From an uncultured Synechococcaceae cyanobacterium (GTDB lineage: Bacteria; Cyanobacteriota; Cyanobacteriia; PCC-6307; Cyanobiaceae): DNA of 49,735 nt. The DNA is taken from contig CACHDC010000007.1 in the NCBI GenBank assembly GCA_902578445.1, forward strand, positions 1-49,735. Direction: 5' to 3'. A program made the translations under genes and the position numbers. The notes under the pieces were generated by a model, which was given only the letters and a program-made list of their open reading frames with translations, made no database searches and was not told where the DNA came from. Of this stretch, positions 1 to 8,728 are shown piece after piece (position 1 is the stretch's first letter; every line of letters begins with the position of its first letter).

Positions 1-278
1 TTTCCACTATTTCTTTTATTGGAAGCAGAATCTTTCTTTTCTGATAGCTCTACTCTTAATTTAGAACCATTAAATTCAAAACCATTTAACTTTTGAATTA
101 ATAAATTAGCATTATCTTCATTATTAGAAGTCGCAAAACCAAACCCCCTGCATTCCTTAGTTTCCTTATCTAAAACTGCTTTAAATCTAATCGAATCAGA
201 AACTGACTTTAAAAGTGTATCAAATTCTTTTGGATTAAATCCTTGTGGTAAGTTACCAATGTAAATGCGAATACTCAT
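1..278 (-). CDS. RNA-binding protein with one RRM domain (3' part cut by window edge)
   Basis: The gene starts at ATG 276-278 and runs off the left edge, leaving about 92 residues. An RNA recognition motif fills the visible part: RNP2 is IYIGNL (residues 5-10) and RNP1 is CRGFGFAT (residues 43-50), with both aromatic RNP1 positions kept. After residue 80 the chain turns to Lys, Ser and Asn, as in the glycine- or serine-rich tails of small cyanobacterial Rbp proteins, which bind RNA in the cytoplasm. The domain is clear; the target RNA and the length of the tail are not visible. The leftward CCA-type gene ends 58 bases upstream, so the two could share a transcript. Confidence 0.85.
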   Translation of the reverse strand, partial: MSIRIYIGNLPQGFNPKEFDTLLKSVSDSIRFKAVLDKETKECRGFGFATSNNEDNANLLIQKLNGFEFNGSKLRVELSEKKDSASNKRNSG

Positions 279-336
279 AAATTTTTAAAAATGATTTTGA
301 AGTCTGAACTTCTAAACAAAACTAAGCTATGTGTAT

Positions 337-1554
337 TTAATCACATTTTGGCGCATTTTGTTCAATCCATCGCTTTGCTTTATAAATAGCTTCATCAAAA
401 TTATTCAATCTCTTATATGCAAGTTCCTTTGAAAGATACTGTAAAAGCTCTCCCAAGATAGGTCCATCCTTTATTTCCAAATTTTTTTTAATTACATCAC
501 CATTAACTAAGTTTGAGGGATGAAATAATTTATCATCGTTGTCACGCCATCTATAAAGCCAATCTAATTGTAAGTTTTGAGGTAAATAAAAAATAAAAGA
601 TGGCAGAAACATTTCTAATTCTTGATGTAATTTAAATCTGTCAAATTCATCTAACTGAGCGATATTTTTGTTTTTCAAGAAAATGTGCCATTTTCGCAAT
701 AACTTAGTTTTTGCAATATCAGCTTTATTAAATTTCAGTTTCTCTAAAGTTACAACATCTAAGATCTGAGCAATAAAAAATGATGGTAAATATTTATCTT
801 TTTCTTCCTGATCAAGTTCTCCATAATTAATTTTCTCTAAATCCAAAAAAAAAGAATCTTCAAATAAATTTTCAGTATCAAATATATTTAATTTTTTAAT
901 CAACAATACTGCATCAAGAGCATTTGCTCCATTTACTATTTTCTGAATTTCAGAAGTAATTCTCTCTTTTGCGACAAGATATAAGTTCCCTTTATTTTTT
1001 TTTATAAAATCAACTAATCTTAAATCAATTTTAAAATTCAATTCTGAAACAAATCGAAAACATCTTAAAATTCGCAAAGGGTCATTTAATAAATTGTTTT
1101 CAGAATGAGTTCTAAGCAAAGAAATCTCAAGATCTTTAAGACCATTTAATGGATCAAACAAACTCTTCTTATCAAATAAAAAAGCAATTGAATTAATCGA
1201 AAAGTCTCTAGAACATAAATCTCCTTCTATGGAAGATGAAACTTGATTAGCAATATCAATATAAATATTATTAAAAATAATTCTTACTACTTCTCTTTTT
1301 TTATCTAAAATTATAAATTTTGAACCAATATTATCTGCAATCTTCTTACCAATTTCAATTGCATTTAAAGGTACCACAATATCAACATCTAACTTTTCAG
1401 TTTTTCTTCCCAAAATAATATCTCTTATATAACCACCAACCAAATATGATCCTTTAGGTAAAAAACCTAAGATTAAATCCAAATTATGAAATTTTATATT
1501 TGTTTCTAATTCATCAATTATTAGTGTATGATCTGTGTGAAAGCTATTTTTCAT
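337..1554 (-). CDS. cca: CCA tRNA nucleotidyltransferase / poly(A) polymerase family protein
   Basis: This is a class II nucleotidyltransferase that, by family, adds or repairs the CCA end of tRNAs. The 405 residues show the GG-x-x-RD signature (G40, G41, R44, D45), the metal-binding D56-x-D58 pair, the RDFSINS motif (116-122) and DPLRILRCFRF (158-168), then a helical tRNA-binding body. The N terminus carries about 35 residues before the catalytic fold. CCA-adding and poly(A)-adding members cannot be told apart by eye; with one copy visible, the CCA role is the default. Its start codon is 14 bases from the divergent ycf34 start, so the promoters of the two genes must overlap the opposite gene. 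Confidence 0.88.
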   Translation of the reverse strand: MKNSFHTDHTLIIDELETNIKFHNLDLILGFLPKGSYLVGGYIRDIILGRKTEKLDVDIVVPLNAIEIGKKIADNIGSKFIILDKKREVVRIIFNNIYIDIANQVSSSIEGDLCSRDFSINSIAFLFDKKSLFDPLNGLKDLEISLLRTHSENNLLNDPLRILRCFRFVSELNFKIDLRLVDFIKKNKGNLYLVAKERITSEIQKIVNGANALDAVLLIKKLNIFDTENLFEDSFFLDLEKINYGELDQEEKDKYLPSFFIAQILDVVTLEKLKFNKADIAKTKLLRKWHIFLKNKNIAQLDEFDRFKLHQELEMFLPSFIFYLPQNLQLDWLYRWRDNDDKLFHPSNLVNGDVIKKNLEIKDGPILGELLQYLSKELAYKRLNNFDEAIYKAKRWIEQNAPKCD

Positions 1555-1568
1555 ATTATTTATTTATT

Positions 1569-1820
1569 ATGTGCATTTGCATCAACTGTAAATGGGTTGA
1601 TAGATGTATCACATATCATGATGTTGAGAATAATCATGGTGTTGATCATATTTGTGATCTACCTGATTTTAAAGCAAAAAAACCATTCATTCATGTCTCT
1701 ATAATTAAAGATAATAATGGTGATTATAAAACTGATTGGGATGTTCAATCTTGTGAAAGTTTTGAGAACGAATTTGGTAAATGGTCTAAGTTTAATCCAG
1801 GTATGGAATTACCTGTTTAA
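1569..1820 (+). CDS. ycf34: Ycf34 family iron-sulfur protein
   Basis: This 83-residue protein matches the Ycf34 family of cyanobacteria and red-algal plastids. It opens MCICINCKWVDRC, giving cysteines 2, 4, 7 and 13, and ends with the family pattern WDVQSCESF...GKW. In Synechocystis the family is reported to bind an iron-sulfur cluster and to support photosynthetic electron transport. The reading frame stays open upstream to 1500, but the family begins exactly at MCIC, so ATG 1569 is chosen. tsaB follows 9 bases downstream and is probably co-transcribed. Confidence 0.88.
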   Translation: MCICINCKWVDRCITYHDVENNHGVDHICDLPDFKAKKPFIHVSIIKDNNGDYKTDWDVQSCESFENEFGKWSKFNPGMELPV

Positions 1821-1829
1821 AGGTAATAG

Positions 1830-2483
1830 ATGACAAATAAACTCAATCACGGAGAAAATTACTCTACATTAGTGATTCATAGCACAGATAATTCTTTTGG
1901 CTTTGGGTATAGAAAAAACAATAACCTAAAGTCTGATGAATTATTTATCAAGAAATTTAATAATGACCTTTGCAACAACTTAATAAATGATCTTAACAAT
2001 TTCATTTCCAAAGAAAATTTACAAAAAATAAATAAGTTATCTGTCAGCATAGGGCCAGCAAATTTTAATGCTTCACGACTAATTGTAGTTTTAGCAAGAA
2101 CTATCTCACAACAAATAAATTGCCCTCTAGACAGTTTTAGTTCATTTGAAATAATGGCAAAAAGAATTGCATCAAAAAATAATATCTTAAAAAACAAAAA
2201 ATCATTCTGGATTTTCAAAAATTTAAAACGTAAGGGTTTTATTGCAGGTAAATATGAAATTTGCAGTAACGAAAAAAACTCCTCGGATCTAATCATTCGA
2301 GAAACAATTTTACCAAAAGTTGTCAAAGAACTTGATAGTAAAGAACTTTCTTTTGAAGCTAATTATGATGATAAAAAAGATTTGAAAGAACTATTAGATT
2401 TATCAAATAAAAATTTATTAAATTCGAATATAGATTCCTGGAGAAAAGTTTTGCCTCTTTACCCTATTTCTCCAATTAACTAA
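1830..2483 (+). CDS. tsaB: tRNA threonylcarbamoyladenosine biosynthesis protein TsaB
   Basis: TsaB (YeaZ) is the non-catalytic partner of TsaD in making t6A37 on ANN-decoding tRNAs. The protein has 217 residues with the actin-like N-terminal lobe, including LVIHSTDNSFGFG near residue 15 and SVSIGPANFNASRLIV near residue 75. The family usually reads GPGSFTGLR at the latter place, so this copy is diverged (GPANFNASR). The C-terminal half is Lys- and Asn-rich and weakly conserved, as is usual for TsaB. An AGG ribosome-binding element lies 7 bases before the ATG. It follows ycf34 by 9 bases and converges with plsC, leaving 4 bases between the stop codons. Confidence 0.8.
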   Translation: MTNKLNHGENYSTLVIHSTDNSFGFGYRKNNNLKSDELFIKKFNNDLCNNLINDLNNFISKENLQKINKLSVSIGPANFNASRLIVVLARTISQQINCPLDSFSSFEIMAKRIASKNNILKNKKSFWIFKNLKRKGFIAGKYEICSNEKNSSDLIIRETILPKVVKELDSKELSFEANYDDKKDLKELLDLSNKNLLNSNIDSWRKVLPLYPISPIN

Positions 2484-2487
2484 ATAT

Positions 2488-3108
2488 TCATCCAATCAAA
2501 TTATTAATTTCATCTTGAAGGTGCATTGTTACAGAATTCAGATCATGTCTTGATGAACTTTGTGGAGGTTGAACAGGTTTCCCCACTTTAATAACTATTT
2601 TTGAAAACAAAGGAATAAAGCATCTAAATCTTATTAGTCTATGTGAATTAACTATTGCAACAGGCAATAATAATTTTTGATTTTTAAAGGCTAATAATGC
2701 TGCTCCTTGTTTGGGCTTATTCACTCGACCATTTTTTTGACGAGTGCCATCAATAAAAATTCCAATACAATTATCATCTAATAATTTCTTACATGCTGTT
2801 TTAATTGTTTTTTTATCAGCAATTCCTCTTTTTACAGGATACGCTCCACAAGCCTTGATAATAAAGCCGAGGAAAGGGATTCTAAAAAGTTCTGCCTTAG
2901 CCATAAAAGATATATTACGTCCAAGGGCATGTCCTAATAAAGGAGGGTCAAGTAAAGAACCATGGTTAGAAACCATGATAAAGGAATCTTTTTGCGGAAT
3001 ATTGTCTCTACCTATTAAATGACCTTTAAATACAAATTTATAAATAGGAAATACAAAAAGCTTGCTAACTAATTCATAGATTAATTTTTGAATAGTATGG
3101 TTTTTCAT
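2488..3108 (-). CDS. plsC: 1-acyl-sn-glycerol-3-phosphate acyltransferase PlsC
   Basis: This membrane-associated acyltransferase makes phosphatidic acid from lysophosphatidic acid. In its 206 residues, motif I is N48-H49-x4-D54 (NHGSLLD) with catalytic His and Asp in place. Motif II lies around FMAKAELFRIP (residues 68-78). Motif III reads FIDGTRQ (118-124), with Asp where most PlsC have Glu (FPEGTR). It is the last gene of the leftward rpaB-plsX-fabH-fabD-plsC run, 5 bases after fabD, which fits acyl-ACP supply feeding phospholipid and thylakoid glycolipid synthesis. Confidence 0.88.
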   Translation of the reverse strand: MKNHTIQKLIYELVSKLFVFPIYKFVFKGHLIGRDNIPQKDSFIMVSNHGSLLDPPLLGHALGRNISFMAKAELFRIPFLGFIIKACGAYPVKRGIADKKTIKTACKKLLDDNCIGIFIDGTRQKNGRVNKPKQGAALLAFKNQKLLLPVAIVNSHRLIRFRCFIPLFSKIVIKVGKPVQPPQSSSRHDLNSVTMHLQDEINNLIG

Positions 3109-3113
3109 ACAAT

Positions 3114-4010
3114 TTAATAAGATATTTGATCAGAAGATGAAACTTGAGAAATTTTTACATCTTTAAGATGTCTTTTTCCTAAACCGCTTAGTACGTTAGA
3201 AGGACCAATTTCGACAATATGAAGATCACTATCTTTTGCCATTAAATCCATAGTTTCTCGCCACCTCACTCCATTACACATTTGCTTTTCTAATCTAATT
3301 TTAAGCTCGTTTGGATCGCTACACAGTGAAGGTTCATAATTACTTATTACAGGGAAAGAGGGATTGTTAAATTTAATCTTTTTTAAATACTCACAAAATT
3401 TTGATGAAGGTTCATTCATAAATGGCGAATGAAACGCTCCTGAAACATTTAATTTCAAGAATCTTTTACAAGCAATTTCTCTAGATAAATTATCTAAGGC
3501 TTCAGTAGATCCTGATAAGACAACTTGGGAAGAGCTATTATCATTAGCAATGACAATATTATCAATTTTTTGCACTAATAAATCAAGTTCATTTCTATCA
3601 AAACCAATTACTGCTGCCATAGATCCTTTACCAGCATTGACCATTAATTGAGACCTTTCTTTTATAAGAGAAACACAATCTTCGAATGAAAAAACATCCG
3701 AACAATATAGTGCAGTGATTTCTCCAAGACTATGTCCCGCAACATAAGTTGGTTTAAACCCATTGTCCTTTAATGCATCTAATAAAATTGATTCAACTAA
3801 AAAAAGACAAATTTGTGTATTTCTTGTGTCATTCAAATCAAGAAGAGGATTTGTTGGTTCAGTATTTAATTCACAAATTTCAAATAAATTTCTCTCAAAT
3901 ATCTCAGAAGCATAACTAAACCTCTCTTTTGTGATCGGCAGATTTTCAATATGTTTTGCCATTCCAATTTTTTGCGAGCCCTGTCCAGGGAATACCCATG
4001 CAACTGTCAT
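3114..4010 (-). CDS. fabD: Malonyl-CoA:ACP transacylase FabD
   Basis: FabD moves malonyl from CoA to acyl carrier protein to start fatty-acid elongation in the cytosol. The 298 residues contain the GQGSQ oxyanion motif (9-13), the nucleophile elbow GHSLGE with S94, R119 for the malonyl carboxylate, and the catalytic H194 in GAFHSPFM. Length is normal for the family. It sits 18 bases after fabH and 5 bases before plsC in the lipid cluster. Confidence 0.95.
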   Translation of the reverse strand: MTVAWVFPGQGSQKIGMAKHIENLPITKERFSYASEIFERNLFEICELNTEPTNPLLDLNDTRNTQICLFLVESILLDALKDNGFKPTYVAGHSLGEITALYCSDVFSFEDCVSLIKERSQLMVNAGKGSMAAVIGFDRNELDLLVQKIDNIVIANDNSSSQVVLSGSTEALDNLSREIACKRFLKLNVSGAFHSPFMNEPSSKFCEYLKKIKFNNPSFPVISNYEPSLCSDPNELKIRLEKQMCNGVRWRETMDLMAKDSDLHIVEIGPSNVLSGLGKRHLKDVKISQVSSSDQISY

Positions 4011-4028
4011 AATGATCCTATTTTGTTT

Positions 4029-5036
4029 TTAACCCCATTTAATTAGGGCTGCACCCCAACTTAGCCCAGCACCGAAACCGCTTGTAGCAATAATATCATT
4101 TTGTTTAATTCTATAATCTCTTACAGCCTCATCCATCATTAGTGGAATTGTTGCTGCTGACGTGTTGCCATATTTTTCTAAATTGCTAAGAATCTTTTCT
4201 CTGGGAATTTTTAACCTTTCTCCTACAGAATCCAATATTCTTTGATTAGCTTGATGCAACAAGAGCCAATCAACTTGATCAGAATTATATTTCATTTTTT
4301 TCAACAACTTTTGAAGAATTAGGGGGACTTCTTTAACTGCGAATTTATAAACTTCCTGACCATTCATCTGAATTGGAGAAAAACCTCCACTTAAAAAGTC
4401 AATTTCATCCACTATTGAATCCTTATTATTTTTTGATGGAAGATTAAGAAAAGAACCCCTTCTCCCATCAGTTCTCATATCAAAACCTATAAAATTATCA
4501 AATTTATTTGTGGCTTCAATTGCCAATGCACCGGCACCATCTCCAAAGAGAATACAACTTCTTCTATCATTCCAATCAACAAAACTTGATAATTGATCTG
4601 CTCCAATAACAATAGTCCTTTTAAAACTACCCCCTTTTAAAAATTGTGAGGCTGTTATTAAGGCAAATAAAAAGCCACTACAAGCTGCAGTTAAATCGAA
4701 AGCTACAGCATTAACTGCCCCTAATTTAGCTTGAATGGATGGGGCTGATCCAAATAAATCATGCGGAGTAGAAGTAGCTAAAACAATCAAATCAATCGTT
4801 TTAATATCCCAATTAGCCATTTCTATAGCAGCTAGAGCAGCCTTATAACCCATCTCAGTAACATTATCTTCTTCGCTCGAGATTCTTCTCTCAGAAATAC
4901 CAGTTCTAGATTGTATCCATTCATTGCTTGTATCAACCTTTTGACTAATTTTTTGATTGGTTAGGATTTGATCAGGTACATAACTTCCACTTCCCTTGAA
5001 TGACACTCCAATCTGATTAAAATTTATTCCTTCCAA
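4029..5036 (-). CDS. fabH: 3-oxoacyl-ACP synthase III FabH
   Basis: FabH condenses acetyl-CoA with malonyl-ACP, the first step of type II fatty-acid synthesis. The 335-residue protein has the full Cys-His-Asn set: C119 in AACSGF, H261 in LLHQANQRI and N291 in GNTSAAT. The N-terminal TNEWI-type motif is present as SNEWIQSRTGI, and the C terminus has the GFGAGLSWG signature. It lies 53 bases after plsX and is probably part of the same transcript. Confidence 0.96.
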   Translation of the reverse strand: MEGINFNQIGVSFKGSGSYVPDQILTNQKISQKVDTSNEWIQSRTGISERRISSEEDNVTEMGYKAALAAIEMANWDIKTIDLIVLATSTPHDLFGSAPSIQAKLGAVNAVAFDLTAACSGFLFALITASQFLKGGSFKRTIVIGADQLSSFVDWNDRRSCILFGDGAGALAIEATNKFDNFIGFDMRTDGRRGSFLNLPSKNNKDSIVDEIDFLSGGFSPIQMNGQEVYKFAVKEVPLILQKLLKKMKYNSDQVDWLLLHQANQRILDSVGERLKIPREKILSNLEKYGNTSAATIPLMMDEAVRDYRIKQNDIIATSGFGAGLSWGAALIKWG

Positions 5037-5089
5037 AAGAGTTTTTTAGTTACTTATATTAGTCAAACATAAATTTGACTCAATATGTT

Positions 5090-6508
5090 TTATGAATTTA
5101 AAACTTGAAGCTTTTGAAGTTGATTTAAATTGTCCATAACACCATGATTCACTGCAGAGTGGGCCAATCTAAGAGCACTAACTACTGATAAAGATTTGCT
5201 ACTTCCATGACCAATAACGCAAATACCATTCACCCCAAGTAATAAAGCTCCTCCATGTTCGGCATGATCTAATCTTTTCTTAATTCTAAGTAGATTACTT
5301 CTTAAAAAAGCTGAACCAACTTTCCCCCGCCTTCCACGTGGAAGCTCAGATCTCAAAATATCTAATAAAACTCCTCCCACAGATTCAAGAAATTTCAATA
5401 ATATATTTCCAGTAAATCCATCACAAACTACTACATCGAAGTTACCTGATAATACATCTCGCCCTTCACAATTACCTCCAAAATCAAAACTTTTTTCAGA
5501 AGATAATAATTCAAACGTTTTTAGGGATAAATCATTACCTTTGCATTCTTCTTCTCCAATATTTAAAAGACCTATTCTCGGTTTTTTAACTTGTAAGACA
5601 TCTTTTGCATAAATGTTACCTAGAAGAGCAAATTGATGCAGATAAGATGGCTTACAATCAGTATTTGCACCAACATCTAAAACTAATACAGGGCGAGTTT
5701 GATCCCTTGTTGGAAATAATGCTCCTATAGCTGGTCTGTCAATCCCTTTCAATCTTCCAATTCTAAATATGGCAGAAGCCATCATGGCACCTGAATTACC
5801 AGCTGAGTAAACAGCTTCAGCTTTATTATTTCTCACTAAGTCCATTGCAACGTTTATACTTGCATTTTTCCTTTTTCTGACTGCAGTAGCTTCTTCATTC
5901 ATCCCAATAGGCTCTCCACTATCAATTAATTCAAGACGATTATTATTAATTTCATTTTCTAATAATTCTGCTGAACCATTTTTTTCTGCTGCATCTTTAA
6001 CTTTTTCAATTTTGCCGACAAACTTTATATTTATTGGAAATCTACTTATTGCTTCGAGGCAGCCTTCTAGAATTGGCCCGGGAGCATAATCTCCACCCAT
6101 ACCATCAACTGCGATCCAAATTCTTTTAGATTGAATGTCTTCAACCTTATCTAAAATATTATCGTTATTTTGTAATCTTTTTAATGGGTCAAAAACTAAT
6201 GGCTGTAATGTATTTTTAGCTATTGAACTAGCATTTGAAACTACACTACTAGCAGTATTAACAACAGATTCAGCACTTGAAACTACATTACCTGCAACAT
6301 TACCTGCTACATTGCCTGCAACATTACTAGCTGTGGTTACTACTGATCCAGCACCAGAAACCATATTACCCGCAACATTGCTAGCCGTTGCTGCAGAACT
6401 AGCAGCAGTATCAACTATAGAAGTCACCGCCGAATTTCTTTTGTACCAAATTACTAATCTTCTAATAGCTCTTGGCTTGTTAATTTTTTGCGCTGTTTCT
6501 TTCCTCAT
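5090..6508 (-). CDS. plsX: Phosphate acyltransferase PlsX with long repeat-bearing N-terminal extension
   Basis: PlsX makes acyl-phosphate from acyl-ACP for PlsY. The catalytic core begins at WIAVDGMGGDYAP (about residue 131) and is complete to the C terminus, with GNSGAMMASA and ANTDCKP visible. The protein has 472 residues against about 330-350 for common PlsX; the excess is N-terminal. Residues 1-24 are strongly basic with aromatic residues (RAIRRLVIWYKR). Residues 29-99 are almost only Ala, Ser, Val, Gly, Asn and Thr, with the tetrad VAGN repeated and ASNVAGN at 42-48 and 60-66. The start ATG abuts the rpaB stop with no gap. The extension is probably a membrane-binding helix; that part is inference. 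Confidence 0.95.
   Translation of the reverse strand: MRKETAQKINKPRAIRRLVIWYKRNSAVTSIVDTAASSAATASNVAGNMVSGAGSVVTTASNVAGNVAGNVAGNVVSSAESVVNTASSVVSNASSIAKNTLQPLVFDPLKRLQNNDNILDKVEDIQSKRIWIAVDGMGGDYAPGPILEGCLEAISRFPINIKFVGKIEKVKDAAEKNGSAELLENEINNNRLELIDSGEPIGMNEEATAVRKRKNASINVAMDLVRNNKAEAVYSAGNSGAMMASAIFRIGRLKGIDRPAIGALFPTRDQTRPVLVLDVGANTDCKPSYLHQFALLGNIYAKDVLQVKKPRIGLLNIGEEECKGNDLSLKTFELLSSEKSFDFGGNCEGRDVLSGNFDVVVCDGFTGNILLKFLESVGGVLLDILRSELPRGRRGKVGSAFLRSNLLRIKKRLDHAEHGGALLLGVNGICVIGHGSSKSLSVVSALRLAHSAVNHGVMDNLNQLQKLQVLNS
6287..6322 (-). repeat. Three 12-bp tandem repeats encoding VAGN tetrads in plsX
   Basis: Three in-frame 12-base units encode VAGN-VAGN-VAGN (PlsX residues 63-74). They differ from each other at one or two mostly synonymous bases. 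Further related units lie at residues 42-48 of the protein. Because the unit is a multiple of three, slippage would change protein length without breaking the frame. Confidence 0.85.
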
Positions 6509-7255
6509 TTATTTACCATCAAAGGGAGCAATATCGACGATCCGTTGAAAAAGATATCCTGTACCCCTTGCTGTCAATATCAATTCCGGATTTGCTGGAT
6601 CAGCCTCCAGTTTGGATCTTAATCTTGATATATGAACGTCGACTACTCTTGTATCTACATGTCTCTCGGGAGTATATCCCCAAACTTCTTTCAAAATCTC
6701 TCCTCTACTAAATGGCTCTCCTGACCTGCTCACCAAAAGCTCTAAGAGACTAAACTCCATACCAGTTAATCTAATTCTCTCATCACTTTTAAAAACTTGT
6801 CTTCGATTTGTGTCAATTTTTATATCCGTAACCAAAATTAATCCTGAATTAGGCATTCCAGGAATTTGCTCTTTGTCGATTCTTCTAAGAACGCACCTAA
6901 TTCTAGCTTCTAACTCCTTTGGGCTAAATGGTTTTACTACGTAATCATCAGCCCCTAATTCTAAACCTGTTATCCTATCTGCAACATCTCCTAATGCAGT
7001 TAACATGACAATTGGAACATCAGAATCTTTCCTTAACTCTTGACAAACTCCATAACCATCTAGTTTTGGCATCATGACGTCAAGTACTACTAAATCAGGT
7101 TCATAATCTTTAAATAACTTTAGTGCTTCTTTACCATCACTTGCAGTTACAACTTTGTAGCCAATCATGGAGAGACGTGTCTCCAGAATTCTTCTAATAC
7201 TTGCCTCATCATCTGCGACAAGAATAGTTTCTTTAGTTTGACTAGATAGAGCCAT
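6509..7255 (-). CDS. rpaB: Response regulator RpaB (Ycf27), OmpR family
   Basis: RpaB is the essential cyanobacterial regulator of high-light and photosystem genes, partnered elsewhere with the kinase NblS. The 248 residues show a receiver domain (about 10-125) with D15/D16, phosphoacceptor D59 (VVLDVMMPKLDGYGVCQELRK), T86 and K108. A winged-helix OmpR-type DNA-binding domain follows (about 140-240, ending RGTGYLFQRI). The receiver sequence is nearly diagnostic for RpaB rather than RpaA. The TAA stop directly touches the plsX ATG, so it probably leads a lipid-synthesis operon. No cognate kinase lies in the window. Confidence 0.94.
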   Translation of the reverse strand: MALSSQTKETILVADDEASIRRILETRLSMIGYKVVTASDGKEALKLFKDYEPDLVVLDVMMPKLDGYGVCQELRKDSDVPIVMLTALGDVADRITGLELGADDYVVKPFSPKELEARIRCVLRRIDKEQIPGMPNSGLILVTDIKIDTNRRQVFKSDERIRLTGMEFSLLELLVSRSGEPFSRGEILKEVWGYTPERHVDTRVVDVHISRLRSKLEADPANPELILTARGTGYLFQRIVDIAPFDGK

Positions 7256-7362
7256 TTGTTTCTATTAGCTAATCAGTAGGAGAATTTATTATTAACCTAA
7301 TCTAACTTGTAGAGGGGCAATATCCCAAACATTCTAGTTCCATTATTTCATGCAGAGACTAA

Positions 7363-8724
7363 ATGTCTAGCAAATTATCAACTTTTATTTGTCAGAATTG
7401 CGGATCTGAAACTTCTCAATACTTTGGTAGATGCCTAAATTGCAATGCATGGAATTCCATTGTTGAAGAAATAAAAAGTAAGAGGTCTAAATATCAAGAA
7501 ATAAAGAATATAAAAAATAATAAAAAATCTATACCGTTTAACGAGATTTCATCAAAAAAAATATCAAGATTTACAAGTGGTTTTAGAGAACTTGATCGAG
7601 TGCTTGGAGGTGGAATTGTACCTGGATCTGTTGTGTTACTAGGAGGAGAACCAGGTATAGGTAAAAGCACAATAGTTCTTCAATCAGCAGGAAAAATATC
7701 TCTTAATGAGAAAGTTTTATATATAACTGCAGAAGAATCTTTAGAACAAGTAAAAATTAGATGGGAAAGATTAAATCAAAACAGTATTGATTTACAAATT
7801 TTTGCAGAAACCAATTTATCCCTAATTATTGAAGAGATCAAACGTGTAAATCCAAGTTTCGCAATTATTGATAGTATTCAAGCCATCCAAAATCACGAAA
7901 TGCAGAGTTCTCCAGGATCGGTTTCTCAAGTTAGAGAATGTTCATCTGAATTGCAAAATCTTGCCAAAGACAATAATATCGCTCTTCTAATAATTGGTCA
8001 TGTAACCAAAGATGGTGCTTTAGCTGGCCCTAAAACTCTAGAGCATTTAGTTGATACAGTAATAAACTTTGAAGGAGATAATGTTTCCTCGCATAGATTA
8101 CTAAGAAGTATAAAAAATCGATTTGGATCGACCTTCGAGATTGGAATTTTTGAAATGCTTGAAGAGGGTTTACGAGAGATAAAAAACCCAAGTTCAATTT
8201 TTACAAATAAAGAAAACATTTCAGGTGTAACAACTACGATTACAAATGAAGGCACTCGACCATTAGCAGTTGATATACAAGCACTAGTAAATAAAACTTT
8301 CTACAGTAACCCAAGACGTACTACAACTGGAATAAGCATAAATAGATTGCATCAAATTCTAGCTGTTATTGAAAAACATGTAGGGATAAAATTATCTGAA
8401 TTTGACTGTTACATAGCAACTGGTGGGGGTTTTGAGATTAATGATCCATCATCTGACTTAGGTGTAGCAATATCAATTTTATCAAGTTTTAAAAATCTTC
8501 CTCCTTTGGCTAGTAGCTCATTTATTGGGGAATTAGGTTTGAGCGGTCAGGTTAGAAAATCGAATAACCTTCGGATAAAGATAGAAGAAGCTGTAAGACT
8601 AGGGATCAAAAATATCGTAGTGCCAAAACTAGAGGAGAAACTAAATAATAATTTTCAAAATTTAATAAATATCAAAGAGATATCCAATATTAAAGAAGCA
8701 GTTGATTATTCCTTATCAAAATAA
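7363..8724 (+). CDS. radA: DNA repair protein RadA
   Basis: RadA (Sms) is a hexameric helicase-like ATPase that helps process recombination intermediates. The 453 residues hold a four-Cys zinc finger (C10, C13, C24, C27), Walker A GGEPGIGKST (94-103), the RadA-specific KNRFGS motif (251-256) and a C-terminal Lon-protease-like domain from about residue 285. The ATG at 7363 gives the family's usual start just before the zinc finger. It is divergent from rpaB (107 bases between starts) and convergent with ycf3 (4 bases between stops). Confidence 0.95.
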   Translation: MSSKLSTFICQNCGSETSQYFGRCLNCNAWNSIVEEIKSKRSKYQEIKNIKNNKKSIPFNEISSKKISRFTSGFRELDRVLGGGIVPGSVVLLGGEPGIGKSTIVLQSAGKISLNEKVLYITAEESLEQVKIRWERLNQNSIDLQIFAETNLSLIIEEIKRVNPSFAIIDSIQAIQNHEMQSSPGSVSQVRECSSELQNLAKDNNIALLIIGHVTKDGALAGPKTLEHLVDTVINFEGDNVSSHRLLRSIKNRFGSTFEIGIFEMLEEGLREIKNPSSIFTNKENISGVTTTITNEGTRPLAVDIQALVNKTFYSNPRRTTTGISINRLHQILAVIEKHVGIKLSEFDCYIATGGGFEINDPSSDLGVAISILSSFKNLPPLASSSFIGELGLSGQVRKSNNLRIKIEEAVRLGIKNIVVPKLEEKLNNNFQNLINIKEISNIKEAVDYSLSK

Positions 8725-8728
8725 AAAA

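Noticed and set aside
1877..2326. Leftward 149-codon open frame within tsaB
   Set aside because: Shadow of tsaB; Phe/Leu/Ile/Ser-rich, no family pattern.
6135..6548. Rightward 137-codon open frame antisense to plsX
   Set aside because: It is the complement of the Ala/Val/Asn repeat and of normal plsX codons; its composition (Leu-Pro-Ala-Thr repeats) follows from that, and the plsX frame is certain.
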